A stretch of 64,000 nucleotides of DNA from Bailinhaonella thermotolerans (GTDB taxonomy: Bacteria > Actinomycetota > Actinomycetes > Streptosporangiales > Streptosporangiaceae): assembly GCF_003594875.1 (NCBI RefSeq), contig NZ_QZEY01000004.1, positions 1 through 64,000 on the forward strand, in the 5' to 3' direction. A program made the translations under genes and the position numbers. Shown piece after piece: positions 7,349-15,642 of the stretch. Numbering within the stretch: the first letter of the stretch is position 1; each line of letters begins with the position of its first letter. The notes below the pieces were generated by a model that was not told the DNA's origin, made no database searches, and saw only the letters and a program-made list of their open reading frames with translations.

Positions 7349-8824
7349 ATGGCATCTCCCCCCGTCACCACCACCCGTACGTCTGATTCACCTGACTCAC
7401 CTGGTTCGTCCCCCAAGGCCGGTCGCCCGGCCCTCTTCCCCGTCACCTCCGAGCGCTGGCCCGCCCGGGTGTGGGGAACCCTTGTGGTGCTGTGCGGCGT
7501 GTTGTTCCTCGACGCGCTGGATGTCTCCATGGTCGGAGTCGCCCTCCCCTCCATCCAGGGTGACCTCGGCCTGTCCACCTCCGCCCTCCAGTGGGTCGTG
7601 AGCGGTTACGTGCTCGGCTACGGCGGCCTGCTGCTTCTCGGGGGCCGGGCCGCCGACCTGCTCGGACGCCGCCGCGTCTTCCTGGTCGCGCTCGCCGTGT
7701 TCGCCGTCGCCTCGCTGCTCGGCGCGCTCGTGGACAACGGGGCGCTGCTCATCGCCAGCCGCTTCATCAAGGGCGTGAGCGCCGCGTTCACCGCCCCGGC
7801 CGCGATGTCGATCATCACCACGTCGTTCGCCGAGGGCCCCGCCCGCAACCGCGCGCTGAGCATCTTCGCGGCCACCGGCGCCACCGGGTTCTCCCTCGGC
7901 CTGGTCCTCAGCGGCCTGCTCACCGAGGTCGGCTGGCGGCTCACGCTGCTGATGCCCGCCCCGGTCGCGCTCATCGTGCTCGTCGCCGCCTTCCGGCTGA
8001 TCCCGCGCGACCGCGCCGAGCGCCCCGCCGGCGGCTACGACCTGGCGGGCGCCGTCACCAGCGTCGGCGGCATGCTCCTGCTGGTCTTCGGCGTCGTCGA
8101 GGCCCCCGAGGTCGGCTGGGCCAGCCCGCGCACCGTCCTCACGCTGGTCGTCGCGGTCGCGCTGCTCGCCGCCTTCATCGTGATCGAGCGCCGCAGCCCG
8201 CACCCGCTGATCCGCCTCGGCATCCTGCGCTCGCGCCCGCTGGCCCGCGCCAACGTCGGCGGCATGCTGCTCTTCGGCGCGTACGTGTCCTTCCAGTTCG
8301 TCGTGACGATCTACCTGCAGACGCTGCTCGACTGGTCGCCGCTGGAGACCGCCCTGGCGTTCCTGCCCGCAGGTGCGATCGTCGCCGTCGCCTCCCCGCG
8401 CATCGGCCCGCTCGTGGACCGCGTGGGCACCGGCCGCCTGGTCATCGTCGGCGCCGTCTCCCTCCTGGCCGGATACGCCTGGTTCCTCCCGATCGACACC
8501 TCTCCGGTGTACGCCAGGGACATCCTCCCGGCGATGATCTTCCTCGGCATCGGGTTCGCGCTCAGCTTCCCGTCCCTCAACATCCAGGCGACGGACGGCG
8601 TCCCCGACGACGAGCAGGGCCTGGCCTCCGGTCTCCTCAACACGTCCTTCCAGGTCGGCGGCGCGATCATCCTCGCCGTCGTCACCGCGGTGATCTCCGC
8701 CGACGGCGACTTCCTCGCCGGACTCCACCCGGCCCTCACCGTCGTCACCCTCATCGCCGCGGTAGGCGTCCTGGCCGCCCTGACCGGCGCCCGCCGCCCG
8801 ACCCCCCTGCCGGCCACCGACTGA
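7349..8824 (+). CDS. MFS drug exporter (DHA2/EmrB-QacA type)
   Basis: Integral membrane antiporter of 491 aa with about 14 hydrophobic helices. Family signs are LDALDVSMVGVALPSIQ in TM1 and the loop motif GGRAADLLGRRRVF after TM2. Members export amphipathic drugs in exchange for protons. I chose ATG 7349 over ATG 7337 because the latter sits inside the -10 box. The divergent MarR gene is the likely repressor. A 12-bp-stem terminator follows. Confidence 0.93.
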   Translation: MASPPVTTTRTSDSPDSPGSSPKAGRPALFPVTSERWPARVWGTLVVLCGVLFLDALDVSMVGVALPSIQGDLGLSTSALQWVVSGYVLGYGGLLLLGGRAADLLGRRRVFLVALAVFAVASLLGALVDNGALLIASRFIKGVSAAFTAPAAMSIITTSFAEGPARNRALSIFAATGATGFSLGLVLSGLLTEVGWRLTLLMPAPVALIVLVAAFRLIPRDRAERPAGGYDLAGAVTSVGGMLLLVFGVVEAPEVGWASPRTVLTLVVAVALLAAFIVIERRSPHPLIRLGILRSRPLARANVGGMLLFGAYVSFQFVVTIYLQTLLDWSPLETALAFLPAGAIVAVASPRIGPLVDRVGTGRLVIVGAVSLLAGYAWFLPIDTSPVYARDILPAMIFLGIGFALSFPSLNIQATDGVPDDEQGLASGLLNTSFQVGGAIILAVVTAVISADGDFLAGLHPALTVVTLIAAVGVLAALTGARRPTPLPATD

Positions 8825-8832
8825 TCCGAACC

Positions 8833-8875
8833 CCCGCCCGGGGAACCGAAGTCCGCAGCGAGGTCCCCGGGCGGG
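8833..8875. terminator. Bidirectional terminator between convergent exporters
   Basis: A perfect 12-bp inverted repeat (CCCGCCCGGGGA, 8833-8844; complement 8864-8875) with a 19-nt loop lies just after the plus-strand exporter stop and before the end of the minus-strand exporter gene. There is no U-tract, as is common in GC-rich actinomycetes. Confidence 0.7.
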
Positions 8876-8958
8876 CCCCGGAACCGGCGCTGGAGGCGTG
8901 CCCCTCCCGCGCCGGTTCCCCATACCCACCCCCAGAAGCCCCCCGCCCGGGCGTGTGG

Positions 8959-10359
8959 TCAGCGGGGGCGGGGGAGGAGGGTGGTGGTGAGGGCTGAGGC
9001 GGCTATGAGGGTGGCTACCGCGAGGTTGGTGGCCAGGGCGGCGGTGGCGGCGGCCGGTGATCCGGGGGTGGGGGCCAGGGAGAGGTAGAGGGTGCCGAGG
9101 GCGGCTATGCCGGCCACCTGGCCGAGCTGGGTGACCGTGGCCATCAGGCCGCTGGCGTCGGCGGCGTCGGCCGGGGGCACGTGAGCCAGGGCGGCGTTGA
9201 GGGTGGGGCCGAACGCCAGGCCCATGCCGGCGCCGCTGAGGACGGCGGCCAGTTCGAACCGGACGCTCACCGGGCCCAGGCCCGAGGCGATCACGGCGGT
9301 CAGGACGTAGCCGGCCGCGGAGACCGCGAGGCCGGCCGGGATCATGGCGCGGTGCAGGCGGGCGGGGACCCGCTTCCAGTTCAGGCTGGCGGCGCCGAAG
9401 GCCAGCGCGGGCAGGACGAACGCCAGGCCGGCCTCCAGCGGCGACAGGCCCAGGCCGGACTGGAGGTACAGCGCGATCGTGAAGAGGAAGCCCGCGTACC
9501 CCGCCATCATCAGGAAGATCGCGCCCGCCGCCAGGGCCAGGCCGGGGGCGCGGACCACGCGCGGGGGCATCAGCGGCGCGGCGGACCTCCGCTGGACCAG
9601 CGGGAGGGCCGCGAAGCAGACCGCGCTCCCCGCGAGCATGGCCCAGCCCCAGGCCGGCCAGCCCAGCTCGTGCCCGAGGACGAGCGGCACCACCAGGAGC
9701 AGGACGGCGGGCGAGAGCGTGAGCAGCCCCGGCACGTCGAGCCCGGGCCCCGGGGCCGGCCGGTCGGCGGGCAGCAGCCGTACGGCGGCCGCCAGCAGCG
9801 CGAGGCCGAGCGGGACGTTGACCAGGAAGATCGGCCGCCAGCCCGTCCCCGCGATGTCCGCGCTGGTCAGGACCCCGCCGAGGACCTGTCCGGCGACGGC
9901 CGCGCCGGACAGGACCGCCGAGTAGACGCCGAAGGCGCGGGCGCGGGCGGGTCCGTCGAAGGTGAGCTGGATGAGGCTGAGCACCTGCGGCACCATGAGC
10001 GCCGCTCCCGCGCCCTGGACCAGCCGGAAGGCGATGAGCTGCCCGGTCGTCCCCGCCAGGCCGCAGGCCAGGGAGGCCGCGGTGAAGAGCGCGAGACCGG
10101 TCAGGAAGAGGCGGCGGTGGCCGTACCCGCGGCCGAGGCGCGCGCCGGTGATCAGCAGGACGGCGTACACGATCGTGTACCCGGCCACCACGAGCTGGAG
10201 GGCGGCTCCCGAGGCGCGCAGGTCCGCCCGCATGCTCGGGGCGGCGACGGTCACGATGGTGGCGTCCAGGATGGCCATGAACTGCCCGGTGAGGATCACG
10301 GCGAGGAGCAGCCCCGTCCTGGCCGGGGCCGCGGCCGGGGGAGCGGTGAGCGTGGTCAT
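8959..10359 (-). CDS. MFS exporter, DHA2 family
   Basis: Membrane transporter of 466 aa with about 14 TM segments. Visible motifs are ILDATIVTVAAPSM in TM1 and the GARLGRGYGHRRLF loop after TM2. It is divergent from an XRE-type regulator with a probable ligand-binding domain, which may control it. The substrate is unknown; the family exports drugs and dyes. The start is ATG 10359. Confidence 0.92.
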   Translation of the reverse strand: MTTLTAPPAAAPARTGLLLAVILTGQFMAILDATIVTVAAPSMRADLRASGAALQLVVAGYTIVYAVLLITGARLGRGYGHRRLFLTGLALFTAASLACGLAGTTGQLIAFRLVQGAGAALMVPQVLSLIQLTFDGPARARAFGVYSAVLSGAAVAGQVLGGVLTSADIAGTGWRPIFLVNVPLGLALLAAAVRLLPADRPAPGPGLDVPGLLTLSPAVLLLVVPLVLGHELGWPAWGWAMLAGSAVCFAALPLVQRRSAAPLMPPRVVRAPGLALAAGAIFLMMAGYAGFLFTIALYLQSGLGLSPLEAGLAFVLPALAFGAASLNWKRVPARLHRAMIPAGLAVSAAGYVLTAVIASGLGPVSVRFELAAVLSGAGMGLAFGPTLNAALAHVPPADAADASGLMATVTQLGQVAGIAALGTLYLSLAPTPGSPAAATAALATNLAVATLIAASALTTTLLPRPR

Positions 10360-10462
10360 GACCCGGAGTCTGCGGCCGGTCCGGTACCGGTAACGAGAGC
10401 CCGCTCATCCTGGTATCACCGCCACCTGGCTTCCCCGGCCGGCCCTCGGCGAGGATGGAATC

Positions 10463-11341
10463 ATGACCACGAGGGAGAGAGCCTCGCGCCGAAGCGAGCT
10501 GGCCGCGTTCCTCCGCAGCCGGCGCGAGCGCATCACCCCGGCCGACGTGGGCCTGCCCCCGGGCGTACGGCGGCGCACGCCCGGGCTGCGGCGCGAGGAG
10601 GTGGCGCAGCTCGCCGGGGTGGGCGTGACCTGGTACACCTGGCTGGAGCAGGGGCGGCCGATCAACGCCAGCGTCCAGGTGCTCGACGCGATCGCGCGCA
10701 CGCTGCGCCTCGACCCGGCCGAGCGCGAGCACCTCTACCGGCTCGCGGACGTGCCCGCCGTGCCCGCGTCCGTGGTCCGGGGGCCGCTGGAGCCCGAGGT
10801 GCAGGTCATCCTCGACACGCTCAACCCGCTCGCCGCCGCCGTCTACTCCAGCCGGTTCGACCTGCTCGCCTGGAACGCGACGTTCAACGGGCTCTTCCCG
10901 GGCTTCGCCGCCGACCTCCCCGAGCACCGGAACGCCCTGTGGCAGATCGCGACCGCGCCGCCCTGCTGCAACCCGTTCGTCAACCCGCTCGACGAGCTGC
11001 GCCCCATGGTCGCGGTCTTCCGCGCGGCGTTCGCGCGGCACCTGTCGGAGCCGGCCTGGACCGGGTTCGTGCGCGGGCTGTCGGCGGCCAGCCCCGAGTT
11101 CGCCCGGATGTGGGGCGAACACGCGGTCGCCGCGCCCGGCCCGCACATCAAGGTCCTGCGGTACGACGAGGTCGGCGAGCTGCGGCTGAGCACCACGAAC
11201 CTGGCGCCGGCCGGGGCCCCGGAGACCCGGATGGTGGTGTACGCGCCGGTGGACGACGAGTCGCGGGCGGCCCTCGACCACCTGCGCGAGCGCCCGTGGT
11301 CGCACTGCCTCGAGCACCCCCGCGCCGGCGAGGGCCCCTGA
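10463..11341 (+). CDS. XRE-family regulator with MmyB-like ligand-binding domain
   Basis: DNA-binding protein of 292 aa. An N-terminal HTH (about 10-85) includes TPGLRREEVAQLAGVGVTWYTWLEQGR, followed by a C-terminal domain typical of MmyB-like regulators (about 110-285), which is thought to bind fatty-acid or other small ligands. In actinomycetes this class usually sits beside a transporter or oxidoreductase gene, as here with the divergent exporter (103-bp shared region). A bidirectional terminator follows. Confidence 0.93.
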   Translation: MTTRERASRRSELAAFLRSRRERITPADVGLPPGVRRRTPGLRREEVAQLAGVGVTWYTWLEQGRPINASVQVLDAIARTLRLDPAEREHLYRLADVPAVPASVVRGPLEPEVQVILDTLNPLAAAVYSSRFDLLAWNATFNGLFPGFAADLPEHRNALWQIATAPPCCNPFVNPLDELRPMVAVFRAAFARHLSEPAWTGFVRGLSAASPEFARMWGEHAVAAPGPHIKVLRYDEVGELRLSTTNLAPAGAPETRMVVYAPVDDESRAALDHLRERPWSHCLEHPRAGEGP

Positions 11342-11431
11342 TCCGCCCGCACGAGAGCCCTGACGCCGCCGCCCCCAAGAGACCCGACACCGCTCACCCG
11401 GGACCCGGCGCCGACGGCCCCGCGAGGGCCT

Positions 11432-11456
11432 GACGTCCCCGCCCGGGGCGGGCGTC
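11432..11456. terminator. Hairpin between convergent genes
   Basis: A stem formed by GACG (11432-11435) with CGTC (11453-11456) and CCCGCC with GGCGGG, separated by a 2-nt bulge and closed by a 3-nt loop. It directly abuts the aldolase stop at 11457 and follows the XRE gene. Confidence 0.6.
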
Positions 11457-12095
11457 CTAACGCCGCGGGAACTCCGGCGCGTGCGCCATGCGCTGCAGGA
11501 CCGCGTCGAGCTCCTCGGCCGTCAGCGCCCGGGGCTCGCCGATCGCGCGCGCCCGGACGTACACCTCGCACAGCCACTCCAGCAGCCGCGCCCGCTCGAA
11601 CGCCTCCGCGAGGTCCCGCCCGATCGTCACCCCGCCGTGGTTGGCCAGCAGCGCCGCGCTCCGCCCCTCCAGGGCCGCGCGCACGGCGGCGGCCAGCTCC
11701 GCCGTGCCGTACGTCCGGTACGGCGCGACGCGGACGACGCCGCCGAGCAGGAGCGTGTTGTAGTGGATCGGCGGCAGCTCGGTCAGGGTCGTCGCCACGA
11801 CGGTGCCGAACGTGGAGTGGGTGTGCACGATCGCGCCGGCGTCCGTGGCCGCGTAGACCGCCAGGTGCATCGGCGTCTCGGAGGACGGCTGGGCGTCGCC
11901 GTCCACGACGTGCCCCGCGAGGTCGAGCACGGGGCAGTCGGCGGGGGCGAGCCGGTCGAGCGCCGCCCCGGCCGGGGTCACGGCGACCAGGTCGCCCGAG
12001 CGCGCGCTCAGGTTCCCCGAGGTGCCCAGGACCAGCCCGGTCTCGACGACCCGCCGCCCGTGGGCGCACAGCTCCTCCCGGAGCGAGTCGATCAC
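11457..12095 (-). CDS. Class II aldolase/adducin-family protein (fuculose-phosphate aldolase-like)
   Basis: Cytoplasmic enzyme of 212 aa. Family motifs are GTSGNLSAR (about 27-35), SSETPMHLAVY, the metal-binding HTHS (VHTHSTFGTV) and LLANHGGVTIG. Members are zinc-dependent aldolases or epimerases acting on L-fuculose-1-P, L-ribulose-5-P or related sugars, or on methylthioribulose. The start is the GTG at 12095, which overlaps the TGA of the regulator gene (GTGA), so the two are translationally coupled. The exact substrate is undetermined. Confidence 0.9.
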   Translation of the reverse strand: MIDSLREELCAHGRRVVETGLVLGTSGNLSARSGDLVAVTPAGAALDRLAPADCPVLDLAGHVVDGDAQPSSETPMHLAVYAATDAGAIVHTHSTFGTVVATTLTELPPIHYNTLLLGGVVRVAPYRTYGTAELAAAVRAALEGRSAALLANHGGVTIGRDLAEAFERARLLEWLCEVYVRARAIGEPRALTAEELDAVLQRMAHAPEFPRR

Positions 12096-13108
12096 GATGG
12101 CGAGGATAGCGGGGAGGCCGGATCGGCCGGGAGGGCGTCCCGTCCCCGGAAGGTGCGCCGGTACTCCATCGGGGTCACGCCGGCCGACCTGGTGAAGTGG
12201 TGCCGCAGGTTGCCCGGCGAGCCCAGCCCGCACAGCCGGCTGATCCGCTCCACGGGCAGGTCGGTGGCCTCCAGCAGGTGCCGGGCCCGGGCCAGCCGCT
12301 GGTCGTGCAGCCAGCGCAGCGGGGTGGTCCCGGTCGCCTCGTGGAACCGGCGGGCCAGGGTCCGCGCGCTCAGCCCGGCGCGGGCGGCCAGTTGCGCCAC
12401 GGTGAGCGGCCGGTCCAGGTGCTGGAGCGCCCACTGCAAGAGCGGGGCGAGCCCCTCGTCGTGCTCGCGCGGCATCGGCGACTCGATGTACTGCGCCTGG
12501 CCGCCGGGCCGGTGCGCGGCCACGACCATGCGCCGGGCGACCTGGTTGGCGATCTCGGCGCCGAGGTCGCTCCGCACGACGTGCAGGCACAGGTCGAGGC
12601 CGGCGCTGCGCCCGGCGCTGGTCAGCACGTCGCCCTCGTCGACGTACAGGACGCCCGGCTCGACCCGCACCCGGGGATACCGTGCCGCCAGGGTGTCGGT
12701 GTGCATCCAGTGCGTGGTGGCCCGCCGTCCGTCCAGCAGCCCGGCCGCGGCCAGGGCGAACGCGCCGGTGCACAACGACATGACGCGCGCCCCGCGGGCG
12801 TGCGCCTCCCGCAGCGCCGCCAGGAGGCGCGGGTCGCCCACGTCGTCCGCCCTGACCGCCTCGTCCGGGAGCGCCGGGACGATGACGGTGTCGGCGGTGA
12901 CCAGGCCCTCCAGGTCGTACGCGGTGTGCGGCGCGAACCCGCCCCGGGTGCGCGTCGTCCCCGGGTCGGCCGCGCACACCCGCAGGGTGTACCACGGGTC
13001 GTGGAGGCCGCGGCGGTCCAGGCCGAAGACCTCCCACGCGATGGACACCTCGAACAGCGGCACGCCCTCGGTCACGGCGAGGGCGACGACGCCCGGGTTT
13101 CTCCCCAT
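12092..13108 (-). CDS. GlxA-family AraC-type regulator (DJ-1/PfpI plus HTH)
   Basis: Transcription regulator of 338 aa. The N-terminal DJ-1/PfpI-like domain (about 8-190) has the nucleophile-elbow motif VMSLCTGAFALAAAGLL, and the C-terminal AraC HTH spans about 220-320. GlxA-type proteins act as activators; the DJ-1 domain is a presumed ligand sensor. It forms an operon with the aldolase downstream and is divergent from an MFS transporter, so it may control both. The start is ATG 13108. Confidence 0.93.
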   Translation of the reverse strand: MGRNPGVVALAVTEGVPLFEVSIAWEVFGLDRRGLHDPWYTLRVCAADPGTTRTRGGFAPHTAYDLEGLVTADTVIVPALPDEAVRADDVGDPRLLAALREAHARGARVMSLCTGAFALAAAGLLDGRRATTHWMHTDTLAARYPRVRVEPGVLYVDEGDVLTSAGRSAGLDLCLHVVRSDLGAEIANQVARRMVVAAHRPGGQAQYIESPMPREHDEGLAPLLQWALQHLDRPLTVAQLAARAGLSARTLARRFHEATGTTPLRWLHDQRLARARHLLEATDLPVERISRLCGLGSPGNLRHHFTRSAGVTPMEYRRTFRGRDALPADPASPLSSPS

Positions 13109-13193
13109 GCCCCCACCCTACTGGCAGTATTTTGCGTCAGGTAGGCGGTCTTGCCACTCGTCTGGATACGAACGTTCGGCCAATGTGATTTCC
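13109..13193. promoter_or_regulatory. Divergent promoter region with a perfect 10-bp palindrome
   Basis: The 85-bp gap between the GlxA-type regulator and the MFS gene contains CGAACGTTCG (13169-13178), a perfect palindrome, and a -35-like TTGCCA (13151-13156). The palindrome is a plausible operator shared by both genes. Confidence 0.4.
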
Positions 13194-14465
13194 GTGAAGG
13201 ACACGACCTCTCCCGCTCCGCGCGCGACCGGCTCCCCGGCGACCGGCTCCCGCGCGATGTTCGCGCTGGCGGCGGCCGTGGTCGGCCTCTGCCTGGCCGC
13301 GTCGGCCCTGCCCTCCCCGATGTACGGCGTCTACGCGGCCCGCTGGCACATCCCCGCCTCCACCGTCACCCTGATCTACGCGGCGTACTGCTTCGGCGTG
13401 CTGGCGGCGCTCCTGCTGCTGGGCCGGGTCTCCGACTCCTGGGGGCGCAGGCCGGTCATCGCCGCCGGGCTGGCCGGCCTGCTCGTCGCGATGGTGATGT
13501 TCATGTACGCCTCGGGGGTGGCCTGGCTGTTCGCGGCGCGCGCCGTCCAGGGCGTGGCGACCGGCGTCGCCATCAGCGCGGCGGGCGCGGCCCTGCTGGA
13601 GGCGCAGCCCCGGAGGGACGCCGCCCGCGCGGGCCTGACCAACGCCGGCGCCAGCGCCCTGGGCGTCGGCGCCGGCGGGCTGCTCGGCGCGGTGCTGCTG
13701 AGGTTCGCGCCCGTGCCGCTGGTCGTCTCGTTCGCGGTGCTCGCGGTGCTGGTCGTCCTCCTGCTGGGCGGCCTGCTCCTCGTGCCCGAGACGGTGTCCG
13801 CGCGGACCGGGTTCCGCGTCGCCCCGCCGGGGGTACCGCGCGCGATCCTCGCCCCGTTCGCCCTGGCCGGGCTGGGCATCACCTGCTCCTGGTCGGTCAT
13901 GGGCCTCTACCTGGGGCTTGTCGGCACGCTCGCCCCTGACCTGATGCACACCAGGAGCGTGCTCGCCGCGGGCTGGGCGATCTTCGCCATGGGCGGGGCG
14001 TGCGCGGCGGCCCCGCTGATCACCCCGAAGGCGGGCCCGCCGATGCAGATCGCCCGGGGCACGGCGCTGCTCGCCGTCGGCGTGGCGCTGATCGCGTGGG
14101 CGTCGTCCATCGCGTCGGCGCCGCTGTTCATCGCCGCCAGCGTGCTGACCGGGTGGGGCGGCGGCCTGGCGATGTCCGGCGCGCTGGGGGGGGTCGGCGC
14201 GGCGGCCCCCGCCGACCGGCGCGCCCAGGTCATGGCCGCGTTCTACATCGTCGCGTACGCGGCGATCTCGGTCCCCGCCATCGGCGCGGGCTTCACCGTG
14301 CGCCACCTGGGGGCGGCGGGCGCCTTCCAGGTCTTCGGGGCGGGCATCGCCGTCGTGTCGCTCGGCACCGCCGCGCTGGCCCTGACCCGGCACCGGGCCG
14401 CCGGGCGGGCCGGCGCCGCGCCGGGCGGGCGCCGGAGCGAGGAGGCGCTGACGGGCGGCGGGTGA
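13194..14465 (+). CDS. MFS transporter, 12-TM type
   Basis: Membrane transporter of about 423 aa with roughly 12 TM helices. Visible signs are the SPMYGVYAARWHIPASTVTL opening and the loop GRVSDSWGRRPVI after TM2. GTG 13194 or GTG 13185 could be the start; neither has a clear ribosome site. The frame stays open far upstream, but that part lies opposite the regulator gene and is not coding. The direction of transport is unknown. The stop lies at the edge of a tandem repeat. Confidence 0.87.
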   Translation: MKDTTSPAPRATGSPATGSRAMFALAAAVVGLCLAASALPSPMYGVYAARWHIPASTVTLIYAAYCFGVLAALLLLGRVSDSWGRRPVIAAGLAGLLVAMVMFMYASGVAWLFAARAVQGVATGVAISAAGAALLEAQPRRDAARAGLTNAGASALGVGAGGLLGAVLLRFAPVPLVVSFAVLAVLVVLLLGGLLLVPETVSARTGFRVAPPGVPRAILAPFALAGLGITCSWSVMGLYLGLVGTLAPDLMHTRSVLAAGWAIFAMGGACAAAPLITPKAGPPMQIARGTALLAVGVALIAWASSIASAPLFIAASVLTGWGGGLAMSGALGGVGAAAPADRRAQVMAAFYIVAYAAISVPAIGAGFTVRHLGAAGAFQVFGAGIAVVSLGTAALALTRHRAAGRAGAAPGGRRSEEALTGGG

Positions 14466-14546
14466 ACGGCTCGCGGCGATCGTGGGCGGGCGGCTCGCGG
14501 GTGAACGGTTCGCGGGCGGGCGGCTCGCGGTGAACGGTTCGCGAGT
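14461..14546. repeat. Imperfect tandem repeat downstream of the MFS gene
   Basis: Two and a half units, each beginning GTGAACGGYTCGCGG: 14462-14500 (39 bp), 14501-14530 (30 bp) and a partial unit to 14546. The repeat lies between the MFS stop and the 3' end of the tRNA on the other strand. Confidence 0.75.
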
Positions 14547-14553
14547 GGACGGG

Positions 14554-14629
14554 TGGTGGGGCCGGTGGGATTCGAACCCACACTGTCACGGACCTAAACC
14601 GTGGGTCTCTGCCGTTGGACTACGGCCCC
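14554..14629 (-). tRNA. tRNA with UAG anticodon but a short variable loop
   Basis: A full cloverleaf is visible on the minus strand: acceptor stem GGGGCCG/CGGCCCC (7 bp), D arm with GTC/GAC, anticodon stem CACGG/CCGTG with loop TTTAGGT, a 5-nt variable loop ACAGT, T stem GTGGG/CCCAC with loop TTCGAAT, discriminator A, and an encoded CCA. The anticodon is UAG (14594-14596), which reads the leucine codon CUA. Bacterial tRNA-Leu normally has a long variable arm; this one is class I shaped, so its charging identity is unclear. It lies 61 nt after the Bcp stop on the same strand. Confidence 0.85.
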
Positions 14630-14690
14630 TCGTCCCGCCGCGGTCGCCAATCCTACCGGCGGCCGCGGGGGCGGGGATGATCGGTTCGGG

Positions 14691-15155
14691 TCAGAGCCCG
14701 AGCTCCTTGCGCAGGCGCTCGACGTGGCCCGTGGCCTTCACGTTGTACATGGCCTTCTCGATCTTCCCGTCCGGGTCGATCACGAAGGTCGAGCGGATCA
14801 CGCCGACCGTGGTCTTGCCGTACAGCTTCTTCTCGCCGTACGCGCCGTACGCCTGGAGGACCTCCTTGGAGGTGTCCGAGAGCAGCGGGAACGTCAGGTT
14901 GTCGCGCTCGACGAACTTGCGCAGCTTCTCCGGCTTGTCCGGCGACACCCCCAGCACCGTCACCCCGGCGGCGGCCAGGGAGTCCAGGCTGTCGCGGAAG
15001 TCGCACGCCTGCTTGGTGCAGCCCGGGGTCATCGCCGCCGGGTAGAAGTAGAGGATCACGCGCTTCCCGCGCAGCGACGACAGCGACACCTCTCCGCCGT
15101 CCGCGTCGGGCAGGGTGAAATCGGGGGCTGCGTCGCCCGCCTCGAGTCTGGTCAC
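14691..15155 (-). CDS. bcp: Thiol peroxidase, Bcp/PrxQ type
   Basis: Thioredoxin-dependent peroxiredoxin of 154 aa that reduces hydrogen peroxide and organic hydroperoxides. The peroxidatic cysteine C46 lies in TPGCTKQAC and the resolving C51 is five residues on, as in the alpha-2 PrxQ subtype. The start is GTG 15155 with GGGAGG upstream. The tRNA gene follows on the same strand and may be co-transcribed. A 7-bp inverted repeat at 15234-15255 lies in the divergent region upstream. Confidence 0.95.
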   Translation of the reverse strand: MTRLEAGDAAPDFTLPDADGGEVSLSSLRGKRVILYFYPAAMTPGCTKQACDFRDSLDSLAAAGVTVLGVSPDKPEKLRKFVERDNLTFPLLSDTSKEVLQAYGAYGEKKLYGKTTVGVIRSTFVIDPDGKIEKAMYNVKATGHVERLRKELGL

Positions 15156-15233
15156 GGATCCTCCCTCATCTGGTCCAGAACCTACCGGCCGCCCTCCAAA
15201 CTACCGGCGGGCCAGGGTATCAACGGGCCGGTG

Positions 15234-15255
15234 GACCTGACAGACTGATCAGGTC
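15234..15255. promoter_or_regulatory. Inverted repeat in the bcp/DUF3618 divergent region
   Basis: GACCTGA (15234-15240) and TCAGGTC (15249-15255) form a 7-bp dyad with an 8-bp centre, the size of a dimeric repressor operator. It lies about 30 bp before the DUF3618 start. No regulator gene is adjacent. Confidence 0.4.
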
Positions 15256-15285
15256 AAAGGGCGACGAGAGGAGAAAGGGAGCGCC

Positions 15286-15618
15286 ATGGCGGACACCGAT
15301 CCCGAGGCGCTGGAGCGGGAGATCGAGCGCACGAGGGCCGAACTGGCCCGCACCGTCGATGCCATCGCCGACCGCGTCAGCCCCAAACGTGTCGCCCAGC
15401 GCGGAGTCGCCCGGGTCAAGGCCAACGTCGAGAACGCCCTCGCCAGCGTGCAGGGCACCATCGCCCAGGCCCAGCACGGCGACGTGGCCGGGGACGGCTC
15501 AGGCGACGGCCGCCCGCCGTACGAACGCCCGGAGACCCTGGCCCCGGTGCTCATCGCGGTCGGCGCGGCGGTCGTGGTGACGGCCGCGTTCGTGGTGTGG
15601 CGGCGCCGCCGCAGGTAG
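15286..15618 (+). CDS. DUF3618-containing small membrane protein
   Basis: Protein of 110 aa. Its N-terminal charged helix starts with PEALEREIERTRAELARTVD (6-25), the DUF3618 signature, continues with DRVSPKRVAQRG, then a linker and one C-terminal TM helix (about 85-103) ending in RRRRR. Such proteins in actinomycetes are tail-anchored envelope proteins of unknown role, often near phage-holin-superfamily proteins; none is present here. GAGGAGAAAGGG precedes the ATG. Confidence 0.88.
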   Translation: MADTDPEALEREIERTRAELARTVDAIADRVSPKRVAQRGVARVKANVENALASVQGTIAQAQHGDVAGDGSGDGRPPYERPETLAPVLIAVGAAVVVTAAFVVWRRRRR

Positions 15619-15642
15619 GACGCGCACGGCCCCGCCGCGGCC

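Noticed and set aside
7397-11317. Very long minus-strand open frame of about 1300 codons
   Set aside because: It runs opposite or out of frame across three well-supported genes and two terminators. Its composition (Arg/Gly/Asp/Gln-rich) is the usual antisense shadow of high-GC codon bias.
11481-13193. N-terminal extension of the MFS gene at 13194
   Set aside because: The frame is open but lies opposite the aldolase and regulator genes; hydrophobic transporter sequence begins only after 13194.
14554-14629. Integration (att) site of a mobile element at the tRNA
   Set aside because: No integrase, no direct repeat of the tRNA 3' end and no change in base composition on either side were seen.
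14554-14629. Amber (UAG stop) suppressor tRNA
   Set aside because: The anticodon is UAG, which pairs with CUA. Reading the UAG stop codon would need a CUA anticodon.
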